From Anaerolineales bacterium (GTDB lineage: Bacteria > Chloroflexota > Anaerolineae > Anaerolineales > Villigracilaceae), in the NCBI GenBank assembly GCA_016744335.1, contig JADGEO010000017.1, positions 1 to 63,964 on the forward strand: a stretch of 63,964 nucleotides of DNA. The letters are read 5' to 3'. Position 1 is the first letter of the stretch, and every line of letters begins with the position of its first letter. Below the pieces are notes generated by a model, which was not told where the DNA came from, did no database searches, and worked only from the letters and a program-made list of their open reading frames with translations. Shown piece by piece: positions 57,241 through 63,964 of the stretch. A program made the position numbers and the translations under genes.

Positions 57241-58215
57241 CTAAACAGAAAAATCCATGAAGTAGGTTTCATTATCGATTTTGAAAAAAGCTACAGATGT
57301 TCTTCCGTATTTTTCCAAATCGTTTTTTTCTACAAATACTCCAGAAGCCAATCCTAAACGATTTCTGAAATACTCACCAATTAGACTGTTATTGTGCGGT
57401 GTATGAATTGCTTTTCCATTATCTTGTGCTCGAGTACATATTAATACTTTCCCATCGTCTGTATGTACTGTAAAATGAACCGTCCTTTCGGGGAAAAACT
57501 TTGTGTTATATATATGTGATTTTAGGCTTAAATATGCTTGGTTCGGTTCTCTCTTCTCTCGTTGTCCCCAATTGAGTCCTGATGCTACTGGCATCTTGTT
57601 TCCGCGGGCTAACAAACTTACCTGAACAGAAGGTAAACCCTCAATAATGTTTTCTGGCGTTATTACATCTTCTTGTGATTTTATTTTTTTCTTTGCTTTT
57701 GCTCGCCTATATTGCTTATCATTATAAATATTGATTAACGCATCAGCATCAATATGGTTGCAATATATGGTTTTATCAATTAAGCTTTCGTAGTAAGCCA
57801 AACCATCATCTGCTGAACATTCAGCCATAGCTTCTTTTCGCTGAGAGCTTCGAAAGGCAAACTGTGTATAGTTAGCGGAACCAAGAAAGCCTTGTACTGG
57901 GGTTCCATCTTGGCACCAAACATAAACTTTTGAGTGGACAGAGGGAGACTGACTAACATAGCTACAACTAAAATGATTGGGAAACTCATCTTGCATTAGG
58001 GTCTGAAACCCTCGATGGTTGCTTTCTGACATACCATCTAATCCACTCATTCCAACAATTAAATTTATATGAATATTTTGATCGTTTTCTTTTATTTTTT
58101 GTAAATGGTGAAACGCCATTGCCGACGTAGCGTATCCAGACACAATATAAAGTTGGTTAACTTTTTGGTCTATAGGGCGCATAAGTATTTCGTTGAAAAG
58201 ATTTTCTGTCAACAT
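57241..58215 (-). CDS. NgoFVII-like restriction endonuclease (PLD-type)
   Basis: Predicted type II restriction nuclease of the NgoFVII family, 324 residues, with a phospholipase-D-type active site. The catalytic motif is HSKVYVWCQDG (His94, Lys96), followed by GFLGSANYTQFAF (Ser113, Asn115). The start YIVSGYATSAMAFHHLQKI is also typical. Family members, related to BfiI-like nucleases, are metal independent. The methyltransferase gene is 3 bases upstream, giving a classical M-then-R order. The recognition site cannot be read from the sequence; NgoFVII itself is reported for GCSGC, which may not apply. Confidence 0.8.
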   Translation of the reverse strand: MLTENLFNEILMRPIDQKVNQLYIVSGYATSAMAFHHLQKIKENDQNIHINLIVGMSGLDGMSESNHRGFQTLMQDEFPNHFSCSYVSQSPSVHSKVYVWCQDGTPVQGFLGSANYTQFAFRSSQRKEAMAECSADDGLAYYESLIDKTIYCNHIDADALINIYNDKQYRRAKAKKKIKSQEDVITPENIIEGLPSVQVSLLARGNKMPVASGLNWGQREKREPNQAYLSLKSHIYNTKFFPERTVHFTVHTDDGKVLICTRAQDNGKAIHTPHNNSLIGEYFRNRLGLASGVFVEKNDLEKYGRTSVAFFKIDNETYFMDFSV

Positions 58216-58218
58216 ATT

Positions 58219-59370
58219 TTACTTTACCTTAGTTATATATTTGCCTTGCTTCTCTAATAGTCTCATTTGATTTTTCTCACTATAAAAATGAGTTTTTCTG
58301 TCTCTTGCGTTATGAAGCATTACAGGAAGACTAGGAGGAACACTTGGATAAGAAATTTTGGCAAAAGACTTTAGAACAGCCTCAAAAACTACTTGGGCTG
58401 CTTTTGGAGGGACAGCCATACCTATTTGCTTTCTAATACTTTCTTTTGAGCCACAAAACTTGAAATTATCTGGAAAAGTTTGCAATCTTGCTCTTTCTCG
58501 ATTTGTTAGAGCGCGATTTTCTTTCCAATGATACACGTGAGTGCCGCCACCGCCACTTCCTGTAACAGTATAAGATGGCTTACTTGGATCAAGACGTTTG
58601 TAAATTTGACTAATTTTTGCCCCTTTTACGTTTAAAGTTAGGTGGTCTGGTATATCAGCATTAAAGGCATTTTCACCAGGTTTAATATATTTCAATCGTT
58701 CAACAACGTGCTTGGCATGTTTTGTTAAAATTTGGTTAGGCGCATTGCTGGGAATAGGAGGTTGTTCAATTCCCTCCCGACATGTAATGGGAGTTGTGTG
58801 AGTAGGGGCAGGTATTGCAAAACTAACATCTAAATCTTTGCGAATGCCAATTATGATGATACGATGGCGAGCTTGTGGGACACCATATTGCTCAAATTTA
58901 TAGAGGTGGGGAACTATGTTGTATCCAGCATCAAACATTTTGCTCAATATCGTTTCGAACGCATTCCCCTCATTCGAGTTCCGTAATCCACTTACATTTT
59001 CTGCTAGAAACCAATCTGGTTGAAAGTTTTTTAAAATAGTTATCCCGTAGGAGTATAGAGGTCCATAAACACCATTCATTCCTTTTTGTTCTCCGACAAT
59101 ACTGAAATCGTTACAAGGAAATCCAAAAGCAAAAGCTGTGATTTTGGGAAGTTTATGGACATTTAATTTGCGTATATCACTCCGAATAACAGAGTTTGGA
59201 TTATTCGGAGTGATATTTGTTCTATAAGTAGCACAAGAATCTTTATCGTAATCATTAGCCCATTTGTGCGAAATAGTGTAAACATCATTATTTGTTTTGA
59301 CTTTTGCTAAAGATGCTCCTAGTCCCAGCCCCCCCGGTCCACAATACAGTTCACCTAATTGGAAGTTCAT
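58219..59370 (-). CDS. DNA (cytosine-5) methyltransferase
   Basis: Type II modification enzyme of 383 residues. Ordered C5 motifs are visible: motif I ELYCGPGGLGLGASLA, motif IV FGFPCNDFSIVG with catalytic Cys86, motif VI LAENVSGLRN, motif VIII QARHRIIIIGIRKD, motif IX near LTNRERARLQTFPDNF and motif X QIGMAVPPKAAQVV. The variable target-recognition region is about residues 180-280. AGGAGA precedes the ATG. It protects DNA against the nuclease of the following gene. Confidence 0.95.
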   Translation of the reverse strand: MNFQLGELYCGPGGLGLGASLAKVKTNNDVYTISHKWANDYDKDSCATYRTNITPNNPNSVIRSDIRKLNVHKLPKITAFAFGFPCNDFSIVGEQKGMNGVYGPLYSYGITILKNFQPDWFLAENVSGLRNSNEGNAFETILSKMFDAGYNIVPHLYKFEQYGVPQARHRIIIIGIRKDLDVSFAIPAPTHTTPITCREGIEQPPIPSNAPNQILTKHAKHVVERLKYIKPGENAFNADIPDHLTLNVKGAKISQIYKRLDPSKPSYTVTGSGGGGTHVYHWKENRALTNRERARLQTFPDNFKFCGSKESIRKQIGMAVPPKAAQVVFEAVLKSFAKISYPSVPPSLPVMLHNARDRKTHFYSEKNQMRLLEKQGKYITKVK

Positions 59371-59492
59371 TTGTTTCTCCTGAGGGATAGATATAAAATA
59401 TTTTTCGAATATCTATTATACCTTGTCTTAGAACGTATTTTCTGTTTTGTTTGAAAAACCTTCCAACACCCAACCTTTCAAACCCTGAACTC

Positions 59493-60593
59493 TCACCCCG
59501 CGGGATTATAGGCATAATAAACCCACATCCAAAAGGGGAGTAAGCCGCCTGCCAAAACTAAAGCAAGCAATCCTAGCACAAGGCTTCCCCAGTCTATATT
59601 AATAGGGGCTTCATAAGGGGGCAGTTCATCGTAGGCGAAGACGGGAGTCTCTTCTTCTACAGGGATATGTTGATAAGCGGTATCAAGTTCGGGTTCAGGG
59701 GCGTCTTCGGGGATGTCCACAGGCGGTGGCGGCACGGGGACAGAAATCGGCTCAGAGATGGGCGCAGGTTCACGAGTCCCGAAAGTCTCCAAAACGCGAC
59801 CAAATTGGTCGGCGGTTCTATATCGGCGGGCGGGTTCTTTTGAAAGCACCTTTGCAACAATTTGCTCTAGCGCGGGGGGAATCTCGGGCACATATTCGCT
59901 CAAAAGAACGGGTGTTTCTCTTAGATGCAAACGAGCAAGTTCTTCGGGCGTAGGCGCAACAAATGGGAGCGTGCCGGTTAGCAACTCATAAAGAATTACG
60001 CCCAGCGAGTAAACATCAGAGGCGGGAGAAGGCGCACCACCTGTGGCTTGCTCAGGCGCAAAGTACTGCGGCGACCCCCAAACAACATCGCTATATTCAT
60101 CATGCTTGATTGTAGAAAGTGCGCGGGCAATACCAAAATCGGTCACTTTTAGGCGGCGGTCAGAAGTGACCAGGAAATTATGTGGTTTCACATCGCAGTG
60201 TACCAAACCTGCACGGTGCGCGTACCCAATTCCGGCACATGCCTGCACCATTAGAAAAATAGCCTCTTTGATATTAACCCGTCCGCTTCGGCGAATGAGT
60301 GTTTTTAAATCAGGACCATCAACAAACTCCATCACAATAAAGAGTTTCCCCACATCAAAACCAAAATCGTGTACGGTTACGATATTAGGGTGTGAAAGAT
60401 TTGCCGCGGCGCGTGCCTCTTGCCTAAAACGTTCACGAAACTCATCGTCATCAGAGTAGTCGTCTCTGAGCAATTTGATTGCCACATCTCGTTCTAGCAT
60501 TTTATCTCTGGCGCGGTAAACAGTCGCCATGCCCCCCTTGCCAAGACGTTCGAGTAATTGATATCGGTCGTTGAGTAATTTTCCTTCGGTCAT
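59493..60593 (-). CDS. PknB-type serine/threonine kinase, non-RD
   Basis: A Hanks-type membrane kinase of 366 residues. It has the glycine loop GKGGMATV (18-25), Lys40 in VAIKLL, the catalytic loop HCDVKPHN (Asp134, Asn139), DFG at 152-154 and the APE region FAPEQATGG. Residue 133 is Cys where most kinases have Arg (HRD), so it is a non-RD kinase. A Pro/Glu-rich linker (about 270-330) leads to one C-terminal membrane helix; there are no PASTA repeats. I chose the ATG at 60593. The gene is divergent from coaBC and TATAAT lies 9 bases before the ATG. Confidence 0.9.
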   Translation of the reverse strand: MTEGKLLNDRYQLLERLGKGGMATVYRARDKMLERDVAIKLLRDDYSDDDEFRERFRQEARAAANLSHPNIVTVHDFGFDVGKLFIVMEFVDGPDLKTLIRRSGRVNIKEAIFLMVQACAGIGYAHRAGLVHCDVKPHNFLVTSDRRLKVTDFGIARALSTIKHDEYSDVVWGSPQYFAPEQATGGAPSPASDVYSLGVILYELLTGTLPFVAPTPEELARLHLRETPVLLSEYVPEIPPALEQIVAKVLSKEPARRYRTADQFGRVLETFGTREPAPISEPISVPVPPPPVDIPEDAPEPELDTAYQHIPVEEETPVFAYDELPPYEAPINIDWGSLVLGLLALVLAGGLLPFWMWVYYAYNPAG

Positions 60594-60602
60594 TATGCTC
60601 AA

Positions 60603-60608
60603 ATTATA
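60603..60608 (-). promoter_or_regulatory. Near-leaderless -10 element of the kinase gene
   Basis: Consensus TATAAT on the minus strand, nine bases before the ATG. The expected leader is two or three bases. No Shine-Dalgarno is present. Confidence 0.5.
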
Positions 60609-60613
60609 ACAGG

Positions 60614-60654
60614 TTCGCCTTGCATTGCATTTTGAAAATGCGTTGCAAGGCGAA
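60614..60654. repeat. TTCGCCTTGCA..TGCAAGGCGAA hairpin between divergent promoters
   Basis: Twenty-base arms, TTCGCCTTGCATTGCATTTT and AAAATGCGTTGCAAGGCGAA, with two mismatches and one central base. It lies between the -10 elements of the kinase and coaBC genes and shares GCGTTGCA with family I copies at 12214 and 14676. Confidence 0.75.
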
Positions 60655-60710
60655 TTTTTCAATGATGTGCAGGACATCGAAAAGAAGATGCAACGCGCCC
60701 TGACCTCAAG

Positions 60711-60716
60711 TATAAT
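60711..60716 (+). promoter_or_regulatory. Leaderless -10 element of coaBC
   Basis: Consensus TATAAT, seven bases before the ATG at 60724. The expected transcription start is at or next to the start codon and no Shine-Dalgarno is present. The -35 region is weak. Confidence 0.55.
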
Positions 60717-60723
60717 ATAGCCC

Positions 60724-61992
60724 ATGTCTATACTAAAAGATAAGCGGATTTTACTCGGTGTGACTGGCTCCATAGCGGCATATAAAGCGGCAGAACTTGC
60801 CTCTAAGATGACGCAAGCAGGCGCGAGCGTGGACGTAATCTTGACGCGTGCCGCCGAGCAGTTTATTTCGCCCTTAACTTTTCAGTCCCTAACCGGACGA
60901 AAAGCGTATACCGATAGTGAGCTGTGGGGTGGTAAATCACATATCCTTCACGTTGGGCTGGGGCACGCGGCAGATTTGCTCCTCATTGCCCCCATCACGG
61001 CAAATACGATGGCAAAACTTGCTCATGGGCAAGCAAACGATTTGCTCTCTATCACCGCCCTTTCTGCACAATGCCCAACGCTTGTGGCTCCAGCAATGGA
61101 TGTGGGCATGTACGAAAATATCGCTACGCAAGAGAATGTGCAAATACTCAAAGCGCGCGGCATCTTCTTTGCAGGTCCTGCACAAGGAAGAATGGCATCG
61201 GGATTAGAGGGTTTAGGCAGAATGGTAGAGCCAGCCGAAATTATAGGCGAAGCGCGGCGCGCGTTGGGGCTAAAACACGGCAAACTTGCGGGCAAAAAAA
61301 TCATTATTACCGCGGGCGGAACGCGTGAAGCAATAGACCCCGTTCGTTTTATCACCAATCGTTCTTCGGGAAAACAGGGCTACGCCCTTGCTCAAGCCGG
61401 CATAGATTCTGGGGCAGATGTTACGCTCATCTCTACACCTACCGCGTTAACGCCACCGATTGGGGCAAATCTTATTTGGGTGCAATCTGCCGAAGAAATG
61501 CTAAATGCGGTGCTTGGTGAAGTAGACCCGAAGGTTGATGCGCTCATCATGGCATCTGCTGTGGCAGATTTTAGACCCGCCCAAATAGCCGATAAAAAAC
61601 TCAAGAAACGCGCCGGGATTCCCCAAATCACGCTTGAGGCTGCCCCTGATATTCTTAAACGCCTCACTTCGACACAGTTCAGTGCAAGCTCAAGCCCAAA
61701 GTTACGCGCGTTGCGCCCTTATATTGTGGTAGGATTTGCGGCAGAGAGTCACGATTTACTATCTAATGCGGCTGATAAAATCCAATCCAAGAAATTAGAT
61801 TTTATTGTGGCAAATGACATCTCGGCGAAGGATGCGGGTTTTGATGTAGATGAAAACCGCGTTACGATACTTTATCCCGATGGTGAAAAAGAAGAATTTT
61901 CATTACGAAGTAAGTTTGAAGTTGCTGAAATTATTATTGAGCGTGTGGGTAAACTTTTAGGAGAAATGAATGCGCGTTTTAGTCATCTCTGA
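60724..61992 (+). CDS. coaBC: Bifunctional phosphopantothenoylcysteine decarboxylase/phosphopantothenate-cysteine ligase
   Basis: Makes 4'-phosphopantetheine for coenzyme A: CoaB couples phosphopantothenate to cysteine (CTP-dependent) and CoaC decarboxylates the product with FMN. CoaC (residues 1-185) shows ILLGVTGSIAAYKAAELAS, the HVGLGHAADLLLIAPITANT region and PAMDVGMYEN. CoaB (from about 190) shows KIIITAGGTREAIDPVRFITNRSSGKQG and DFIVANDIS. A 20-bp dispersed repeat at 61665-61684 gives LTSTQFSAS before the strand VVGFAAES. The last 23 bases overlap the phosphodiesterase gene. Confidence 0.95.
   Translation: MSILKDKRILLGVTGSIAAYKAAELASKMTQAGASVDVILTRAAEQFISPLTFQSLTGRKAYTDSELWGGKSHILHVGLGHAADLLLIAPITANTMAKLAHGQANDLLSITALSAQCPTLVAPAMDVGMYENIATQENVQILKARGIFFAGPAQGRMASGLEGLGRMVEPAEIIGEARRALGLKHGKLAGKKIIITAGGTREAIDPVRFITNRSSGKQGYALAQAGIDSGADVTLISTPTALTPPIGANLIWVQSAEEMLNAVLGEVDPKVDALIMASAVADFRPAQIADKKLKKRAGIPQITLEAAPDILKRLTSTQFSASSSPKLRALRPYIVVGFAAESHDLLSNAADKIQSKKLDFIVANDISAKDAGFDVDENRVTILYPDGEKEEFSLRSKFEVAEIIIERVGKLLGEMNARFSHL
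61665..61684 (+). repeat. In-frame TTCGAC..TTCAG repeat (family E) in coaBC
   Basis: Reads CACTTCGACACAGTTCAGTG, followed by CAAGC. The outer triplets CAC and GTG pair, compared with CCC/GGG and TAC/GTA in other copies. It is translated as STQFSASS in a loop. Confidence 0.7.
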
Positions 61993-62701
61993 TGTTCATG
62001 CAAATTACACTGCCTTTGAAGCTGTACTAAAAGACGCAGGTAATTTTGAAGCGGTTTGGTGCTTGGGCGATATTGTCGGTTATGGTCCTGACCCGAATAT
62101 CTGCGTAGAAATGCTCAGCGAGCAACCCAATTTGTTTTGTGTACCGGGCAACCATGATATTGCGGCGATGGGAAAAATGCCTTCCGAAGCCTTTAATGGT
62201 GATGCGCGTATTTCTTTGCTTTGGCAACAGCGTGTGCTTTCTGCCTCTAGCATGGATTTTCTGAACACGCTTCCGCAGGTGATAGAACCTGATGAAAAAG
62301 TGACACTCGTGCATGGTAGCCCTCGTGACCCGATTTGGGAATATATGATAAATACGTTGACTGCACGGTTGAATTTTCTTGAATTTGAAACTGATTTTTG
62401 CTTTGTGGGGCATACGCATGTACCTAGTATTTTTTGGTGGGTTGCAGAAGAGAACAGAGTCGTTTTAGATATTCCTCGTGATGGTGTGTCCGTTGAGTTA
62501 AGTGGGCGTGTAATTCTCAACCCCGGTTCTGTTGGTCAACCGCGTGATCGTGACCCGCGTGCCGCGTATGCTATTTTTGATACCGAAACTTTTTCTTGGA
62601 CATCGCATCGTGTTGAGTATGATATAAAGTCTGTACAAGAGCGTATTCGTGAAGCTCGTTTGCCTGAAAGACACGCTTTGCGCCTAGCAGAGGGATGGTA
62701 G
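61970..62701 (+). CDS. YfcE/MJ0936-like metallophosphoesterase
   Basis: A 243-residue calcineurin-like phosphodiesterase. The di-metal site is complete: Asp8 and His10 (ISDVHANY), CLGDIVGYGPDP, PGNHDIAAM, LVHGSP, and FVGHTHVP. These are the five motifs of the YfcE class, which act on small phosphodiesters or nucleotides. The start overlaps coaBC by 23 bases, so it is coupled to it. The physiological substrate is unknown. Confidence 0.9.
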   Translation: MRVLVISDVHANYTAFEAVLKDAGNFEAVWCLGDIVGYGPDPNICVEMLSEQPNLFCVPGNHDIAAMGKMPSEAFNGDARISLLWQQRVLSASSMDFLNTLPQVIEPDEKVTLVHGSPRDPIWEYMINTLTARLNFLEFETDFCFVGHTHVPSIFWWVAEENRVVLDIPRDGVSVELSGRVILNPGSVGQPRDRDPRAAYAIFDTETFSWTSHRVEYDIKSVQERIREARLPERHALRLAEGW

Positions 62702-62715
62702 CCCCCCCATCTTAA

Positions 62716-62763
62716 TCTTCCTCCACAGGGAAGGGATTTGTCTTCCCTCACAGGGGGAAGATG
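62716..62763. repeat. CTTCC..GGAAG hairpins between genes
   Basis: Two neighbouring hairpins, CTTCCTCCACAGGGAAG and GTCTTCCCTCACAGGGGGAAGA, followed by GTCCAAAGGAG. It is an intergenic form of the repeat words found in frame at 17877-17914 and 24497-24515. No gene is seen between 62702 and 62870. Confidence 0.55.
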
Positions 62764-62870
62764 TCCAAAGGAGAAGGGGGAGGAACTTTTTTGCTAAAAC
62801 CTGCGTCTGTATAGAAACGCCCAGCTTATGGTTAAAGCCTTAAGCATCCCCCTAAAAATAGAGGAGAAAA

Positions 62871-63818
62871 ATGATGAAACGCTATCTGATTACCGCCGTA
62901 ATTATGCTGGTCTTGCTCACAGGTTGTGCAGGTGCCGCCTCAGAAAAGTACGCGGCAGAAGACAGTTACGCCCCTGCGGGTGTGCCCATGATGGATGCAG
63001 ATATGGCTGTAGAGTCTGAATCTATGCCAAACGAGGCAAGAGAAGGTAGCTCATCGTCTTCTGGCACGTCTGTTGAAGCCGCCCAACAAGAGCGCCTTGT
63101 TATTAAAAATGCCAACTTACGCGTCACTGTTGCAGACCCCGAAGAAAAAATTGAAGCAATCACTGCGCTTGCCACCTCCTTGGGCGGTTATGTTGTTTCT
63201 TCAAATACCTATCAGAGCTATGCCAATAGTGGTGCGCAAGTGCCGGAGGGCAGTATCACTATTCGTATCCCTGCGGGGAAATTAGATAGTGCATTAATAC
63301 AAATCAAAGCAGATGTTGATGAAGTAAATTCAGAAAATGTCTCTGGTGAAGATGTAACCGACCAATACGTAGATCTTCAATCTCGGCTTGACGCCAAAGA
63401 AGCCGCTGAAGAGCAAATGCTCAAAATCATGGAAGATGCTACAACCACAGAAGAAACCCTTGCTGTTTATTCAGAACTCCAATACATTCAAAGCGATATC
63501 GAAGTGCTAAAAGGGCAAATTAATTATTACGAACGTTCTGCCGCCACATCTTCTATTAGCACCGAAGTTATCGCCACCGAAAAAGCCGAACCTATAGAAA
63601 TTGGCGGTTGGGAGCTAGGCGAAACAGCCAGCAAAGCAATTCAGAATCTCATTAATTATTTGCAAGGTTTTATGCAGTTCATAATTAATTTTATTCTCTT
63701 TGTTTTGCCCGTTTTATTCACGATCGTATTGCCCTTCTATCTCGTTTTCATCGCTGTTCGTGCCATTATACGGCGGCGTAGAAAGAAAAAAGAAAAGCAA
63801 GAAGTAAAAGAAGAATAG
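62871..63818 (+). CDS. DUF4349 lipoprotein
   Basis: A 315-residue exported lipoprotein. The signal peptide ends in LVLLTGC (Cys19). A DUF4349 domain (about residues 70-255) opens with RLVIKNANLRVTVADPEEKI then GGYVVSSNTY and SITIRIPAGKLDSALIQI, with a coiled-coil LQSRLDAKEAAEEQMLKIM. A C-terminal membrane helix (about 270-298, FIINFILFVLPVLFTIVLPF) and a basic tail RRRRKKKEKQ follow, so both ends are membrane bound. GAGGAG at 62861-62866 precedes tandem ATGs. The function of the family is unknown. Confidence 0.88.
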   Translation: MMKRYLITAVIMLVLLTGCAGAASEKYAAEDSYAPAGVPMMDADMAVESESMPNEAREGSSSSSGTSVEAAQQERLVIKNANLRVTVADPEEKIEAITALATSLGGYVVSSNTYQSYANSGAQVPEGSITIRIPAGKLDSALIQIKADVDEVNSENVSGEDVTDQYVDLQSRLDAKEAAEEQMLKIMEDATTTEETLAVYSELQYIQSDIEVLKGQINYYERSAATSSISTEVIATEKAEPIEIGGWELGETASKAIQNLINYLQGFMQFIINFILFVLPVLFTIVLPFYLVFIAVRAIIRRRRKKKEKQEVKEE

Positions 63819-63831
63819 CATCGCCCATCCC

Positions 63832-63861
63832 AACCCTTCCCCCTACGGGGGAAGGGTTTTT
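63832..63861 (+). terminator. Intrinsic terminator of the DUF4349 gene
   Basis: A perfect 12-bp stem, AACCCTTCCCCC and GGGGGAAGGGTT, with a 3-base loop and T-rich tail. Confidence 0.88.
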
Positions 63862-63887
63862 AATGACCTAAAAAGAACCCGTTCCCT

Positions 63888-63964
63888 CAGGGCTTACGCA
63901 TGAAATTTAGCCCCTAACAAGACCTTTTCAAGATACTGGGTGCTCAAAGCACATTTGAAGCGTT
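63888..63964. mobile_element. Possible insertion sequence end truncating a family F repeat
   Basis: AAGAACCCGTTCCCT (63873-63887) is half of a family F hairpin, which then breaks off into CAGGGCTTACGCATG. The latter resembles known IS terminal inverted repeats of CAGG(G/A)CTTACGCA form (recalled, not searched). No transposase is visible before the window ends. Confidence 0.3.

Noticed and set aside
1..63964. Search for retron, diversity-generating element, prophage or tRNA genes
   Set aside because: No reverse transcriptase, integrase, phage structural gene or cloverleaf-like stretch was recognised on either strand.

Overview
The window reads as chromosomal DNA of a free-living bacterium, most likely a Chloroflexota (Anaerolineae-like) organism. 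That placement is an inference: it rests on several lipoproteins with T/P-rich stalks and NBR1-type Ig-like domains, a DAK2/Asp23 pair next to L28, a PknB-type kinase with a Pro-rich tail and one membrane helix, and very many short palindromic repeats between and inside genes. No rRNA, tRNA, CRISPR array or prophage was seen.

Layout. 1-9570: sugar-type ABC ATPase, DNA polymerase III alpha, penicillin-acylase-like Ntn hydrolase, an IS remnant and a TauE-type exporter. 9675-9957: a compact unit with promoter, 28-codon ORF and terminators. 10160-15752 (+): MFS exporter, four acetyltransferases (two with duplicated GNAT domains) and a methyltransferase. 15828-19709 (-): small membrane protein, RsmI, alpha/beta hydrolase and a NarL-type histidine kinase. 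19746-41026 (-): a long, tightly packed surface-polysaccharide locus with GT2, GT4 and GT39-type glycosyltransferases, O-antigen ligase, Wzz-like protein, sulfotransferase, CMP-sugar-type cytidylyltransferase, DUF115 protein and methyltransferases. It also carries non-polysaccharide genes: an Nmad2-like gene held between two arms of a repeat, a membrane-anchored Holliday-junction-nuclease-like protein, a HEPN/MNT pair and a divergent RHH/PIN toxin-antitoxin pair.

41191-56776: fructose bisphosphatase, RdgB, QueG, three lipoproteins, M23 peptidase, SDR, aldo/keto reductase, PAP2 phosphatase, a DUF2172 peptidase with an AAC(3)-like protein, LapA-like protein, GT4, FakA-like DAK2 protein and Asp23 protein. 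56978-63964: L28, a two-gene type II restriction-modification system (NgoFVII-like PLD nuclease plus C5 methyltransferase), a Ser/Thr kinase divergent from coaBC, a phosphodiesterase, a DUF4349 lipoprotein and a possible IS end.

The strongest theme is a rich set of short palindromic repeat families. They lie between genes, directly upstream of ribosome binding sites, and, most unusually, in frame inside at least eleven protein genes. One repeat is split into two arms that enclose the complete Nmad2-like gene, and one arm encodes the last residues of the upstream glycosyltransferase. A second theme is apparent leaderless transcription: six genes have a -10-like hexamer 6 to 9 bases before the ATG and no Shine-Dalgarno.
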